The translations under genes and the position numbers were made by a program. A DNA stretch of 13,745 nucleotides from JBKPFU01 sp046728975 (GTDB lineage: Bacteria; Actinomycetota; Thermoleophilia; Gaiellales; Gaiellaceae). Positions 1-6,328 of this stretch are shown here, one piece after another. The DNA is taken from assembly GCA_046728975.1 (NCBI GenBank), contig JBKPFU010000076.1, positions 1 through 13,745 of the forward strand, read 5' to 3'. The notes under the pieces are model-generated. The model did not search any database and was not told the origin of the DNA. It worked only from the letters and a program-made list of their open reading frames with translations. Position 1 is the first letter of the stretch. Every line of letters begins with the position of its first letter.

Positions 1-4
1 GCGC

Positions 5-406
5 TCAGGCGGGAGTCGTAGCAACCGCCTCCGGCGCTTTTCCTTCCCAGTACCGGTTGAGGGCTTCCTGGACCTTCACGAACCAGACGATTGCCGGGAT
101 GATGAAGATGCCGAACGGGAAGAGCCAGAGGCCCGTCCAGCCCGTGACCGGCGGCTGCTGCCCGTCCTTCTCGTACATCTTCCCGACCTCCGACGGGATC
201 ACGAACGCCATCACAGGGCTGAGGAGGATCCAGATGACGAGGCCGAGCACTCCGCCGAGTCCGTCGCCGGTGTGCTGCCTCATCTCCTCTTCGGTCTTGT
301 AGACCCAGTACCAGCCGTAGAAGCCGAGCGTGACGATGAACAGGAGAATCCCGAAGCCGATCCCGCGCGGCTGGCCTGAAGGTCGGGTATTGGCGGAAAC
401 GCTCAA
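5..406 (-). CDS. DUF4234-like small membrane protein
   Basis: A 133-residue protein with three likely membrane helices at about residues 15-36, 50-70 and 90-111. The first helix carries the aromatic pattern TLGFYGWYWVYK, which is typical of the DUF4234 family of small bacterial membrane proteins, whose function is unknown. A charged stretch (KTEEEMRQ) follows helix 1. The start is a TTG at 404-406, chosen because a full AGGAGG ribosome site lies at 412-417, five bases upstream. The stop is TGA at 5-7. It is divergent from the hydroxyacid dehydrogenase, and nothing nearby suggests a role. The family call comes from pattern recognition, not a search. Confidence 0.75.
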   Translation of the reverse strand: MSVSANTRPSGQPRGIGFGILLFIVTLGFYGWYWVYKTEEEMRQHTGDGLGGVLGLVIWILLSPVMAFVIPSEVGKMYEKDGQQPPVTGWTGLWLFPFGIFIIPAIVWFVKVQEALNRYWEGKAPEAVATTPA

Positions 407-515
407 CGTTGCCTCCTCGATCGAGTTGAAGCGACTGAATCACGCCCGGGACTCAAAGGCCAGTCGAAACGCGTGGCGGCCGCCGAGCCTGGAGATACGA
501 GATCCTGCAACGTCG
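407..515. other. divergent intergenic spacer
   Basis: This spacer separates the minus-strand DUF4234 gene from the plus-strand dehydrogenase and should hold both promoters. Apart from the AGGAGG at 412-417 serving the minus gene, I find no clear -35/-10 pair. No strong ribosome site precedes the plus-strand ATG at 516; GGAGA at 491-495 is about 20 bases away, which is too far. Confidence 0.4.
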
Positions 516-1415
516 ATGAAGATACTCGCCACTCGCCGCTACCCCGGGGACTCGTTCGACGAGCTCGACGACGTCGAGGTATCGCCGCTTGCTGCCCTCA
601 CGCGACCCCGCGCCGATGTCGAGGCCCTGGTCGTCGCGAACGAGCCCGTTCCGCTCGACTTGCTGCCCAACCTTCGGATCGTCGCCAACTTCGGCGTCGG
701 TTACGACCGCGTCGATGTCGAGGCCTGCGCCGAGCGCGGCGTCGTGGTCACGAACACACCCGACGTTCTCAGCGACGCAACGGCGGATCTCGCCTTCGCG
801 CTGATCCTCGCGACGAGGCGGCAGGTCGTCGAGGGTGACCGCCTCGTTCGCTCGAACGGCTGGGCAGGGTCGTGGTCGGAGGGAGGTCTGGCGGAGGAGG
901 TGACCGGATCCACGCTCGGGATCGTCGGCCTCGGGCGCATCGGGAGCGCCGTCGCGAGGCGTGCCCGCGGTTTCGAGCTTCACGTCGTTTACACACAACG
1001 CCGACCCGTGGACACCGACCTCGCCGAGTTCCGCGACCTGGACGCGCTCTTCGCGGAGGCGGACATCGTCACGATTCACGCGCCGTTGACGCCCGAGACC
1101 GCAGGGCTCGTCGACGCGCGCCGGCTCTCGTTGCTTCGGGACGGCGCCTGCCTGGTCAACACCGCACGGGGCGAGATCGTCGACGAGGAGGCACTGGTCG
1201 CCGAGCTCGTCTCCGGACGGATCCGGGCTGGGCTCGACGTGTTCGCGCACGAGCCTGAGGTGCCGAGCGAGCTGTTGGGCCTTTCGAACGTCGTCCTGAC
1301 ACCGCACATCGGCAGTGCGACGTGGCAGACGCGGGCGAAGATGACGAGGGTCATGGTCGACAACCTGCTGGCTCTCGAGCGCGGCGAGCCGGCCATCACG
1401 CCAGTTCGGGCCTAG
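516..1415 (+). CDS. D-2-hydroxyacid dehydrogenase (glyoxylate/hydroxypyruvate reductase-like)
   Basis: A 299-residue NAD(P)-dependent oxidoreductase of the D-isomer-specific 2-hydroxyacid dehydrogenase family, which reduces 2-oxoacids such as glyoxylate or hydroxypyruvate to D-2-hydroxyacids. The substrate-binding region includes NFGVGYDRVD (about 58-67). The nucleotide-binding motif GLGRIG is at 138-143. The catalytic triad is complete: Arg218 in NTARG, Glu246 in HEPE and His264 in TPHIGSA. After the second Rossmann strand the sequence is VVYTQRRP, with no acidic residue and two arginines, which suggests a preference for NADPH (inference). The frame stays open upstream to an ATG at 330, but that would overlap the divergent DUF4234 gene and add 62 residues that look non-coding. 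ATG 516 gives the normal N-terminus MKILATRR. There is no good ribosome site, so leaderless or weak initiation is likely. The exact substrate cannot be read from sequence. Confidence 0.88.
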   Translation: MKILATRRYPGDSFDELDDVEVSPLAALTRPRADVEALVVANEPVPLDLLPNLRIVANFGVGYDRVDVEACAERGVVVTNTPDVLSDATADLAFALILATRRQVVEGDRLVRSNGWAGSWSEGGLAEEVTGSTLGIVGLGRIGSAVARRARGFELHVVYTQRRPVDTDLAEFRDLDALFAEADIVTIHAPLTPETAGLVDARRLSLLRDGACLVNTARGEIVDEEALVAELVSGRIRAGLDVFAHEPEVPSELLGLSNVVLTPHIGSATWQTRAKMTRVMVDNLLALERGEPAITPVRA

Positions 1416-1433
1416 GGCGTTCCGGCCTACGCT
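1405..1433 (+). promoter_or_regulatory. possible promoter for the PRC-barrel gene
   Basis: TTCGGG (1405-1410), a 17-base spacer and TACGCT (1428-1433) fit a sigma70-type layout at the end of the preceding gene. The same -35/-10 style (TTCGGT, 17 bases, TACGAT) occurs upstream of sufC. If real, transcription would start near 1440 and give a leader of about 180 nt. This is weak evidence in GC-rich DNA. Confidence 0.25.
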
Positions 1434-1519
1434 CATGCTGTGGGCTACCCGATCGGTCGCCGAGCCTGCTGGACTCCGGCACGGCCCGCCTTTTTCGCCG
1501 ACAGTTTCGGCCATTTCAT

Positions 1520-1605
1520 GGCGTTCTGGACGCCGAGTTTGGGAGGCGAGTCGCCGGGTAGGCGAAAGAGGTCCCTAGCGGGCGACATCCAAGGGGTAGA
1601 CCCCT
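1520..1605 (+). promoter_or_regulatory. hairpin-rich 5' leader of the PRC-barrel gene
   Basis: The 201-nt gap between the dehydrogenase and the PRC gene holds three short inverted repeats. They are GGCGT/ACGCC around TCTGG (1520-1534), GGCGA/TCGCC around one G (1545-1555; as a hairpin it would need some pairs to open), and AGGGG/CCCCT around TAGA (1592-1605). The last ends directly against the GGAGGGAGG ribosome site (1606-1614), so its folding could affect initiation. A T5 run lies at 1491-1495 without a clean stem before it. No known riboswitch class was recognised. Confidence 0.25.
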
Positions 1606-1616
1606 GGAGGGAGGTT

Positions 1617-2003
1617 ATGGCTATGGCAGTTGTCGAACTTTGGACCTTTGCGATTGCGACCCCGGGCATCGACTTGACGAAGATCGATCTGACGGGCTTC
1701 AAGGTCGAGGCGCGTGACGGCGGAATCGGGAAGGTCGACGACGCGACCTACGAGGCCGGCGGCAGCTTCATCGTCGTCGACACAGGTCCGTGGATCTTCG
1801 GCAAGAAGAGGATGATCCCGGCCGGCGTGATCCGGGACCTCGATCTCGACACCGAGACGGTCTTCGTCGATCTCACCAAGGACGAGATCAAGGATGCACC
1901 CGAGTTCGACGAGGAGCGCTACCGCGACGAGAGCTATCGAGGCGAGCTCAGCAGCTACTACGGCGGCCGGGGTGGTGCTACCCGGACCGACACCGGCATC
2001 TGA
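1617..2003 (+). CDS. PRC-barrel domain protein
   Basis: A 128-residue soluble protein with a PRC-barrel fold, the small beta-barrel found in ribosome maturation factor RimM, photosynthetic reaction centre subunit H and many stand-alone actinobacterial proteins. The core spans about residues 22-90: DLTGFKVEARDGGIGKVDD, then a strand FIVVDTGPWIFGKK, then RMIPAGVIRDLDLDTETVFVD and the ending LTKDEIKDAPEF, which is typical of this group. The tail is acidic, then rich in Tyr, Gly and Ser. The start was chosen at ATG 1617 because GGAGGGAGG lies at 1606-1614; ATG 1623 (Met3) is equally well placed. An in-frame extension to 1440 was rejected. A strong hairpin terminator follows at 2025-2056, so it is probably transcribed alone. 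Its partner is unknown. Confidence 0.85.
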   Translation: MAMAVVELWTFAIATPGIDLTKIDLTGFKVEARDGGIGKVDDATYEAGGSFIVVDTGPWIFGKKRMIPAGVIRDLDLDTETVFVDLTKDEIKDAPEFDEERYRDESYRGELSSYYGGRGGATRTDTGI

Positions 2004-2024
2004 GCTCGTTTGGCGCATCGTGAT

Positions 2025-2056
2025 GACGAAGGCCCCGCCTGCGCGGGGCTTTCGTC
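2025..2056 (+). terminator. intrinsic terminator after the PRC-barrel gene
   Basis: GACGAAGGCCCCGC (2025-2038) pairs with GCGGGGCTTTCGTC (2043-2056) around a CTGC loop. This is a 14-bp stem with a single G-T wobble. It begins 21 bases after the PRC stop. The descending arm contains TTTCGTC and is followed by TCTAG rather than a long T run, as is common in high-GC genomes. Confidence 0.75.
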
Positions 2057-2067
2057 TCTAGAAGGAA

Positions 2068-2091
2068 GCGGGACGGCCGAAGCCGCCCCGC
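2068..2091 (-). terminator. UUCG-tetraloop terminator after the DUF6458 gene
   Basis: Read on the minus strand, GCGGGGCGGC, TTCG, GCCGTCCCGC forms a 10-bp stem with one mismatch and a C(UUCG)G loop, an exceptionally stable tetraloop. A pyrimidine tract (TTCCTTC) follows. It lies 19 bases beyond the DUF6458 stop and is back to back with the plus-strand terminator at 2025-2056, so it insulates two convergent genes. Confidence 0.65.
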
Positions 2092-2110
2092 GCGATTGTT
2101 CGTCAGTCGC

Positions 2111-2344
2111 CTAGTAAGGCGGGCCGGGGGGCGGCTCTTCGGCGTAGCCTCCTCGGCGCCGCGACCAGTATCCGGGGCCGGCCCAGGTCGACCAGAAGAT
2201 CATCGAGAGGACGAGCCCAACGACGCCGACGACGACGAGGATCCAGCCGATCGTGTCGATGTCCACGCCCGAGACGTCGGCGTTCACCGCCAGGGCGAGA
2301 ATCAACCCGGCCGCGATCAGCAGAATGCTCACACCAATTCCCAT
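2111..2344 (-). CDS. DUF6458-like small membrane protein
   Basis: A 77-residue protein with two membrane helices at about residues 3-20 and 32-52. The loop NADVSGVDIDTIGWIL and the end of helix 2, VLSMIFWSTW, match the pattern of DUF6458 proteins common in Actinobacteria, whose function is unknown. The C-terminal tail is cytoplasm-like and rich in Arg, Gly and Pro (SRRRGGYAEEPPPGPPY). ATG at 2342-2344 is preceded by AGGAGG at 2349-2354. It is divergent from coxB by 93 bases and convergent with the PRC gene. No role can be deduced from the neighbours. Confidence 0.8.
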   Translation of the reverse strand: MGIGVSILLIAAGLILALAVNADVSGVDIDTIGWILVVVGVVGLVLSMIFWSTWAGPGYWSRRRGGYAEEPPPGPPY

Positions 2345-2423
2345 GGAACCTCCTTATCGGACAGAGGTGTACCCGGTCAGGCGGCGGCGCGAAACAACCG
2401 CTACGGCCGCCGTTGGCATTGAG

Positions 2424-2429
2424 TAGGCT
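2424..2429 (+). promoter_or_regulatory. possible -10 element for the coxB operon
   Basis: TAGGCT ends eight bases before the GTG start of coxB. If it is a -10 box, transcription would start at or next to the start codon, giving a leaderless mRNA. This agrees with the lack of a ribosome site there. No convincing -35 is seen 16-18 bases upstream. An 11-bp inverted repeat, ACGGC-C-GCCGT, lies just upstream at 2403-2413. Confidence 0.2.
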
Positions 2430-2437
2430 CGACGGCG

Positions 2438-3451
2438 GTGCGAAGGGGAACGCTCGTCCGCCTGGTGGCAGTCGGGCTCGCGGCCGCAGCAGCCGCGTTC
2501 GCAGTCGCATTCTTCGTGCCCTGGCTGCCGGACTCGGCGTCGGAGGAGGCCGACCGGATCGACTTCGTCTTCTGGTTCGTCTCGATCATCTGCATCGTCA
2601 TCTTCGGTGTGGTCGCCGCGGTCAGCGTGTACGCCGTCGTGCGGTTCCGGGTGCGGCCGGACGACGACACCGACGGCCCGCCGATCCACGGGCACACGGG
2701 GCTGGAGATCGTCTGGACCGCGATCCCTGCGGCCCTCGTCACGGCCATCTCGATCGTCAGCGCCGTTGCCCTCGCGCAAAACGATCACCTCCCGAAGAAC
2801 CACCTCAAGGTCCAGGTGATCGCCCAGCAGTTCGCGTGGACGTTCAAATATCCGCAATACGGCGACCTCACGACGACGACCCTGCGGCTGCCGGTCCACC
2901 GCCCGGTAGAGCTGCTGATCCGTTCCCTCGACGTCACCCACTCGTTCTGGGTCCCCCAGTTCGGGCAGAAGCTCGACGCCGTGCCGGGACCGAAGTTCAA
3001 CCGGCTGGTCGTGACGCCGAAGCGCGAGGGCACGTTCGACGTCGTCTGCACGGAGCTCTGCGGGCTGGGCCACGCCGTCATGCGCTCGCAGACGATCGTC
3101 ATGTCGAAGAGCGGCTTCGACCGCTGGGCGAAGGGCCAGCGGCCGCCGGCAGGCGGCGGCGCACAGGCGTCCGGCAAGAGCGTCTTCGCCGGCAACGGCT
3201 GTGGCGGCTGTCACACCTTCAAGCCCGCGGGCGCGACCGCCACGGTTGGGCCTGACCTCGACGGTCTGCGCGCGGCCGCGCAGAAGGCGGGGAAGCCTGT
3301 CGAGGCGTTCGTGCTCGAGTCGATCGAGAAGCCGAACGCCTACATCGCGCCGGGTTTCCAGTCGAACGTGATGCCTCAAGACTTCGGCCAGCGGCTGTCG
3401 AAGCCACAACTCGACGCGCTCGTGCAGTATCTCGTGGGGTCCCAGAAATGA
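2438..3451 (+). CDS. coxB: cytochrome c oxidase subunit II with fused cytochrome c domain (caa3 type)
   Basis: A 337-residue CuA subunit that takes electrons from cytochrome c and passes them to subunit I. An N-terminal signal-like helix (about 7-29) is followed by the two membrane helices (about 42-69 and 91-113) and the periplasmic cupredoxin domain. All CuA ligands are present: His168 (THSFW), then Cys204, Glu206, Cys208, His212 and Met215 in CTELCGLGHAVM. From about residue 245 a covalent heme c domain is fused, with CGGCH at 255-259 and a probable axial Met312. This fusion defines the caa3-type oxidases. The GTG start at 2438 has no ribosome site and may be leaderless. The stop overlaps the coxA start by four bases (ATGA, 3448-3451). 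It heads the oxidase operon. Confidence 0.96.
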   Translation: MRRGTLVRLVAVGLAAAAAAFAVAFFVPWLPDSASEEADRIDFVFWFVSIICIVIFGVVAAVSVYAVVRFRVRPDDDTDGPPIHGHTGLEIVWTAIPAALVTAISIVSAVALAQNDHLPKNHLKVQVIAQQFAWTFKYPQYGDLTTTTLRLPVHRPVELLIRSLDVTHSFWVPQFGQKLDAVPGPKFNRLVVTPKREGTFDVVCTELCGLGHAVMRSQTIVMSKSGFDRWAKGQRPPAGGGAQASGKSVFAGNGCGGCHTFKPAGATATVGPDLDGLRAAAQKAGKPVEAFVLESIEKPNAYIAPGFQSNVMPQDFGQRLSKPQLDALVQYLVGSQK

Positions 3452-5388
3452 CGCACGTGGTGACCGAGCAACACGAGCTTCACGCGCCGCCGAGGCCACC
3501 GCGCCGCGGCTGGCGACGGCTGCTCGCGCCCGGGTGGCTGCGCATCCCCTGGATGACGGCGCTCTTCTTCGGAATCGGAGTCGGCCTCGTGGTGCTGATC
3601 CGCTGGTGGGCCGACTGGCACCCGATCTGGGACGGCGCGGTGATCACGACGGTCTCGCTCGTGACCGTGCCGCTCGGGTTCCTCGCCGGGCTCGGCGGCT
3701 TCGACTACTGGATCCGCTACGCCGTCGGAGCGCCGACCGAGGTCGAAGACCACGCCGACCACGGGGCGCGGCGCTGGCAGGACTACTTCCGGATCAACAC
3801 CGACCACAAGGTCATCGGCATCCAGTACGTCGTCACGACGATCTTCTTCTTCGTCGCCGCAGGGTTCATGGCGATGCTGATGCGCGCCGAGCTCGCGCGC
3901 CCTGGAATGCAGTTCGTCGACAACCAGCTGTTCAACGGCCTCTTCTCCGTCCACGCGGGCCTGATGATCTTCCTCTTCGTCATCCCAGCCTTCGCGGGCC
4001 TAGGCAACTACGTGATTCCGCTGATGATCGGTGCGCCGGACATGGCGTTTCCGAAGCTGAACGCGCTGTCGTTCTGGCTGCTGCCGATCGCCGGGTTCAT
4101 GATGCTCTCAAGCTTTCTCGTCCCAGGAGGACCGTTCGCGGCCGGCTGGACGAACTACGCACCACTCTCCGTCCACCAACCGCTCGGCAACGTCTTCTTC
4201 TCGATGGCCGTCCAGTGGGCGGGCGCGTCGTCGATCATGACCGCGCTCAACTTCCTGGTCACGATCATCACGATGCGTGCGCCTGGGATGACCTTCTGGC
4301 GCATGCCGCTGCTCGTCTGGGCGAACTTCACGACCTCGCTGCTGGTCGTGATCGCGACGCCGTTCATCGCCGGCTCGCAGTTCTTCGTCCTCTTCGACCG
4401 CGTGATGCACACCAACTTCTTCGACACCTCGGAAGGCGGCTACCCGCTCGGGTACCAACACATTTTCTGGTTCTACTCGCACCCGGCGGTTTACATCATG
4501 ATGCTGCCCGGGTTCGGGATCGCCTCCGAGGTGATCTCGGTCATGTCGCGGAAGCCGATCTTCGGCTACCGCCTGATGGCGTTGTCTCTAATGGCAATCC
4601 TTGTGCTCGGCTTCTCCGTCTGGGCGCACCACATGTTCGTGGCCGGGATGGCGCCGTGGCTGCGCGTGCCGATGATGGTGACTTCGATGGTGATCGCCGT
4701 CCCGACCGGGATCAAGGTGTTCAGCTGGTTATCGACGATCTGGGAAGGCCGGATCCATTTCACGACGCCGATGCTGTTCGCGCTCGGCTTCATCTCCATG
4801 TTCGTGATTGGCGGCCTGTCGGGGATCTACCTCGCGTCGGTTCCGATCGACATCCACACCTCCGACACGTACTTCGTCGTCGCGCACATCCACTACGTCC
4901 TCTTCGGCGGCTCGCTGTTCACGATCTTCGCCGGGATCTACTACTGGTTCCCGAAGATGACCGGCCGCATGTTCAACGAGCGGCTCGGCAAGCTCCACTT
5001 CTGGCTGACCTTCATCGGCTTCAACGCAACCTTCTTCCCGATGCACTATCTCGGGATCCAGGGAATGCCGCGCCGGGTTGCCGACTACATCCCGCGCTTC
5101 GCCGACCTGAACCTGTTCATCTCGATCGCCTCGTTCTTCCTCGGCGCGTCGACGATGGTCTTCCTCTACAACATGATCTGGAGCTGGGTGCGCGGCCCCG
5201 CCGCCGAGGGCAACCCATGGCGGTCGCTGACGCTCGAGTGGCAGGTTTCCTCTCCGCCCCCGTACTTCAACTTCGACGAGATCCCGCAGGTGGTGGGCAA
5301 TCCCTATGAGTACGGGGTTCCGGGCGCGCGTCACGCTGTCCTCAACGGCAACCGCGTCGCGGCGCCCGAACCGGTGGTGCGGAGATGA
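3448..5388 (+). CDS. coxA: cytochrome c oxidase subunit I, A2 type
   Basis: A 646-residue catalytic subunit of the proton-pumping heme-copper oxidase, which reduces O2 to water. Ligands are in place: heme a His169 and His482, heme a3 His480, CuB His345, His394 and His395, and the cross-linking Tyr349. Helix VI reads FWFYSHPAVY. The glutamate of the usual HPEVY is Ala347, and Tyr343-Ser344 supply the YS motif that defines the A2 subclass (as in Thermus and Rhodothermus caa3). D-channel residues Asn187, Asp198 and Asn205 and K-channel Lys423 are kept. The canonical start of the fold (TDHKVIGIQY) comes only at residue 118; before it lie two extra membrane helices (about 36-53 and 64-85). Subunit III is separate, not fused. 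The gene overlaps coxB and the Usp-like gene by four bases each. One rare TTA leucine codon is at 4729-4731. Confidence 0.97.
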   Translation: MTHVVTEQHELHAPPRPPRRGWRRLLAPGWLRIPWMTALFFGIGVGLVVLIRWWADWHPIWDGAVITTVSLVTVPLGFLAGLGGFDYWIRYAVGAPTEVEDHADHGARRWQDYFRINTDHKVIGIQYVVTTIFFFVAAGFMAMLMRAELARPGMQFVDNQLFNGLFSVHAGLMIFLFVIPAFAGLGNYVIPLMIGAPDMAFPKLNALSFWLLPIAGFMMLSSFLVPGGPFAAGWTNYAPLSVHQPLGNVFFSMAVQWAGASSIMTALNFLVTIITMRAPGMTFWRMPLLVWANFTTSLLVVIATPFIAGSQFFVLFDRVMHTNFFDTSEGGYPLGYQHIFWFYSHPAVYIMMLPGFGIASEVISVMSRKPIFGYRLMALSLMAILVLGFSVWAHHMFVAGMAPWLRVPMMVTSMVIAVPTGIKVFSWLSTIWEGRIHFTTPMLFALGFISMFVIGGLSGIYLASVPIDIHTSDTYFVVAHIHYVLFGGSLFTIFAGIYYWFPKMTGRMFNERLGKLHFWLTFIGFNATFFPMHYLGIQGMPRRVADYIPRFADLNLFISIASFFLGASTMVFLYNMIWSWVRGPAAEGNPWRSLTLEWQVSSPPPYFNFDEIPQVVGNPYEYGVPGARHAVLNGNRVAAPEPVVRR

Positions 5389-6227
5389 CCGAAGAGCGAC
5401 ACGTCCTGGTCGTCGCGAACGAGACGCTGCCGGGGCGGAGCCTGACCGAGGCGCTGCAGCGACGCGCCGCAGAGGGCCCGCTCCGGGCAACGGTGCTCGC
5501 GCCGGTGAACGCGCCCCGCGAGGGCTATGTCGTCTACCAGGACACGCGGCGTGCGGCTGCGGGACGGCGGCTCGACAAGACACTGAGTCGTCTCCGGAAA
5601 GCCGGAATCCCGGCCGACGGGCTCGTCGTCGAGGCTGAGCCGGATGCAGCGGTGAGGGACGCCGTCGCCCAGCTCGAGCCGGATGAGGTGATCGTGTCGA
5701 CGCACCCGGAGGAGAAGTCGGGCTGGCTGCGGCGGAACGTCGTCGATCGGATTCGTTCAGCGGCCGGCGACCTTCCGGTCGAGCACGTCGTCGTCGACAT
5801 GCAGCGCGAGCCCGGCGGTGAGGCGAACGTCCTCGTGATCGCGAACGAGACCGTCGTCGGCGATCCGCTGCTCGACCGGATTCGTGAGCGCGCGAAGCGC
5901 GGCCCCGCCAGCTTCCTGATCATCTGCCCGCAAAGCGATCCCACCGAGAGCGCACATCCCGAGGCCGAGGCGCGCCTGCGGCGCGCGCTGACGATCCTGC
6001 GAGGCGAGGGAATCGAGGCCCACGGACAGGTCGCCCACCCCGATCCGTACACCGCAGGCGTACATGCAACGCGCGACGAGCGAGTCGACGAGATCATCGT
6101 GTCGACATTCGCGCCGGAGAAGTCGCCGTGGCTCCGAAAGAACCTGATCCAGCGGCTGCACAACGAGACCGGCCTGCCGGTCGAGCACGTCGTGTTCCAG
6201 CCCGAAGAGGAGACGGTCGAAGCATGA
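5385..6227 (+). CDS. tandem Usp-like two-domain protein in the oxidase operon
   Basis: A 280-residue soluble protein made of two homologous halves, about 5-140 and 147-275. Each half has a first strand LVVANET or LVIANET, a helix, a central strand, a helical part ending in a GI-type turn, a strand DE(V/I)IVST, an S-WLR segment, and the ending PVEHVV. The alternating beta/alpha plan resembles a universal stress protein (adenine nucleotide alpha hydrolase-like) fold. However, the Usp ATP motif G-x2-G-x9-G-S/T is missing, replaced by STHPEEKSGWLR in half 1. No signal peptide or membrane helix is seen, so it is cytoplasmic. The start ATG overlaps the coxA stop (ATGA, 5385-5388), which implies coupled translation and a role linked to the oxidase, such as regulation or assembly (inference). 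I do not recognise a characterised member of this family. Confidence 0.8.
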   Translation: MTEERHVLVVANETLPGRSLTEALQRRAAEGPLRATVLAPVNAPREGYVVYQDTRRAAAGRRLDKTLSRLRKAGIPADGLVVEAEPDAAVRDAVAQLEPDEVIVSTHPEEKSGWLRRNVVDRIRSAAGDLPVEHVVVDMQREPGGEANVLVIANETVVGDPLLDRIRERAKRGPASFLIICPQSDPTESAHPEAEARLRRALTILRGEGIEAHGQVAHPDPYTAGVHATRDERVDEIIVSTFAPEKSPWLRKNLIQRLHNETGLPVEHVVFQPEEETVEA

Positions 6228-6328
6228 GACGTCGCTTGCGACGTCGATGTCAGCCCGTCGGGGCTTCACCCGGGCGGCCGTCTGAAATGACCGGTCGATA
6301 CGTTGCGCCACCGGCGGTGCGGCCATGA
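6224..6328 (+). CDS. possible 34-aa coupled small ORF between the Usp-like gene and coxC
   Basis: The reading frame ATG 6224 to TGA 6326-6328 encodes 34 residues, beginning MRRRLRRR and ending MTGRYVAPPAVRP. Its ATG overlaps the stop of the Usp-like gene (ATGA, 6224-6227), and its stop overlaps the coxC start (ATGA, 6325-6328). This is the same junction used throughout the operon. GAGGAG at 6207-6212 lies 11 bases before its start. coxC itself has no visible ribosome site, so the short frame could carry ribosomes onto coxC even if the peptide has no function. The Arg-rich start is partly dictated by a palindrome in the DNA (6228-6245). There is no membrane helix, and it does not resemble a known oxidase subunit IV. 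It may be chance. Confidence 0.4.
   Translation: MRRRLRRRCQPVGASPGRPSEMTGRYVAPPAVRP
6228..6245. repeat. 18-bp perfect palindrome upstream of coxC
   Basis: GACGTCGCTTGCGACGTC is made of 8-base arms around a TT centre. It could fold as a 7-bp stem with a CTTG loop in RNA, or act as a protein-binding dyad in DNA. It starts directly after the stop of the Usp-like gene and sits inside the 97-nt gap before coxC. There is no T run, so it is not a standard terminator; partial attenuation or an mRNA processing or stability element are options. Confidence 0.5.

Noticed and set aside
330..515. N-terminal extension of the hydroxyacid dehydrogenase by 62 residues
   Set aside because: It would overlap the divergent DUF4234 coding region and its ribosome site, and the added residues are not part of the dehydrogenase fold.
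1461..1495. Possible terminator after the dehydrogenase (GCCGAG/CTCCGGC followed later by TTTTT)
   Set aside because: The stem needs a bulge and ten unpaired bases separate it from the T run, so it does not fit an intrinsic terminator.
453..1514. Long open frame (353 codons) on the minus strand opposite the hydroxyacid dehydrogenase
   Set aside because: Its product is rich in Arg, Asp and Pro with no recognisable domain, while the plus strand encodes a dehydrogenase with a full catalytic triad. It is a GC-driven antisense frame.
1440..1616. N-terminal extension of the PRC-barrel protein by 59 residues
   Set aside because: No ribosome site at 1440 and no similarity to the family's N-terminus, whereas ATG 1617 has a near-perfect GGAGGGAGG.
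2354..3499. 381-codon minus-strand frame opposite coxB
   Set aside because: Low-complexity Arg/Asp/Val product. coxB on the other strand has every CuA and heme ligand.
4729..4731. Single TTA leucine codon in coxA as a bldA-style control point
   Set aside because: One rare codon in a housekeeping oxidase, in a lineage that is probably not Streptomyces, is not evidence for regulation.
3534..5309. 591-codon plus-strand frame inside coxA in another phase
   Set aside because: An Arg/Asp/Leu-rich product without membrane helices, fully nested in a verified subunit I gene.
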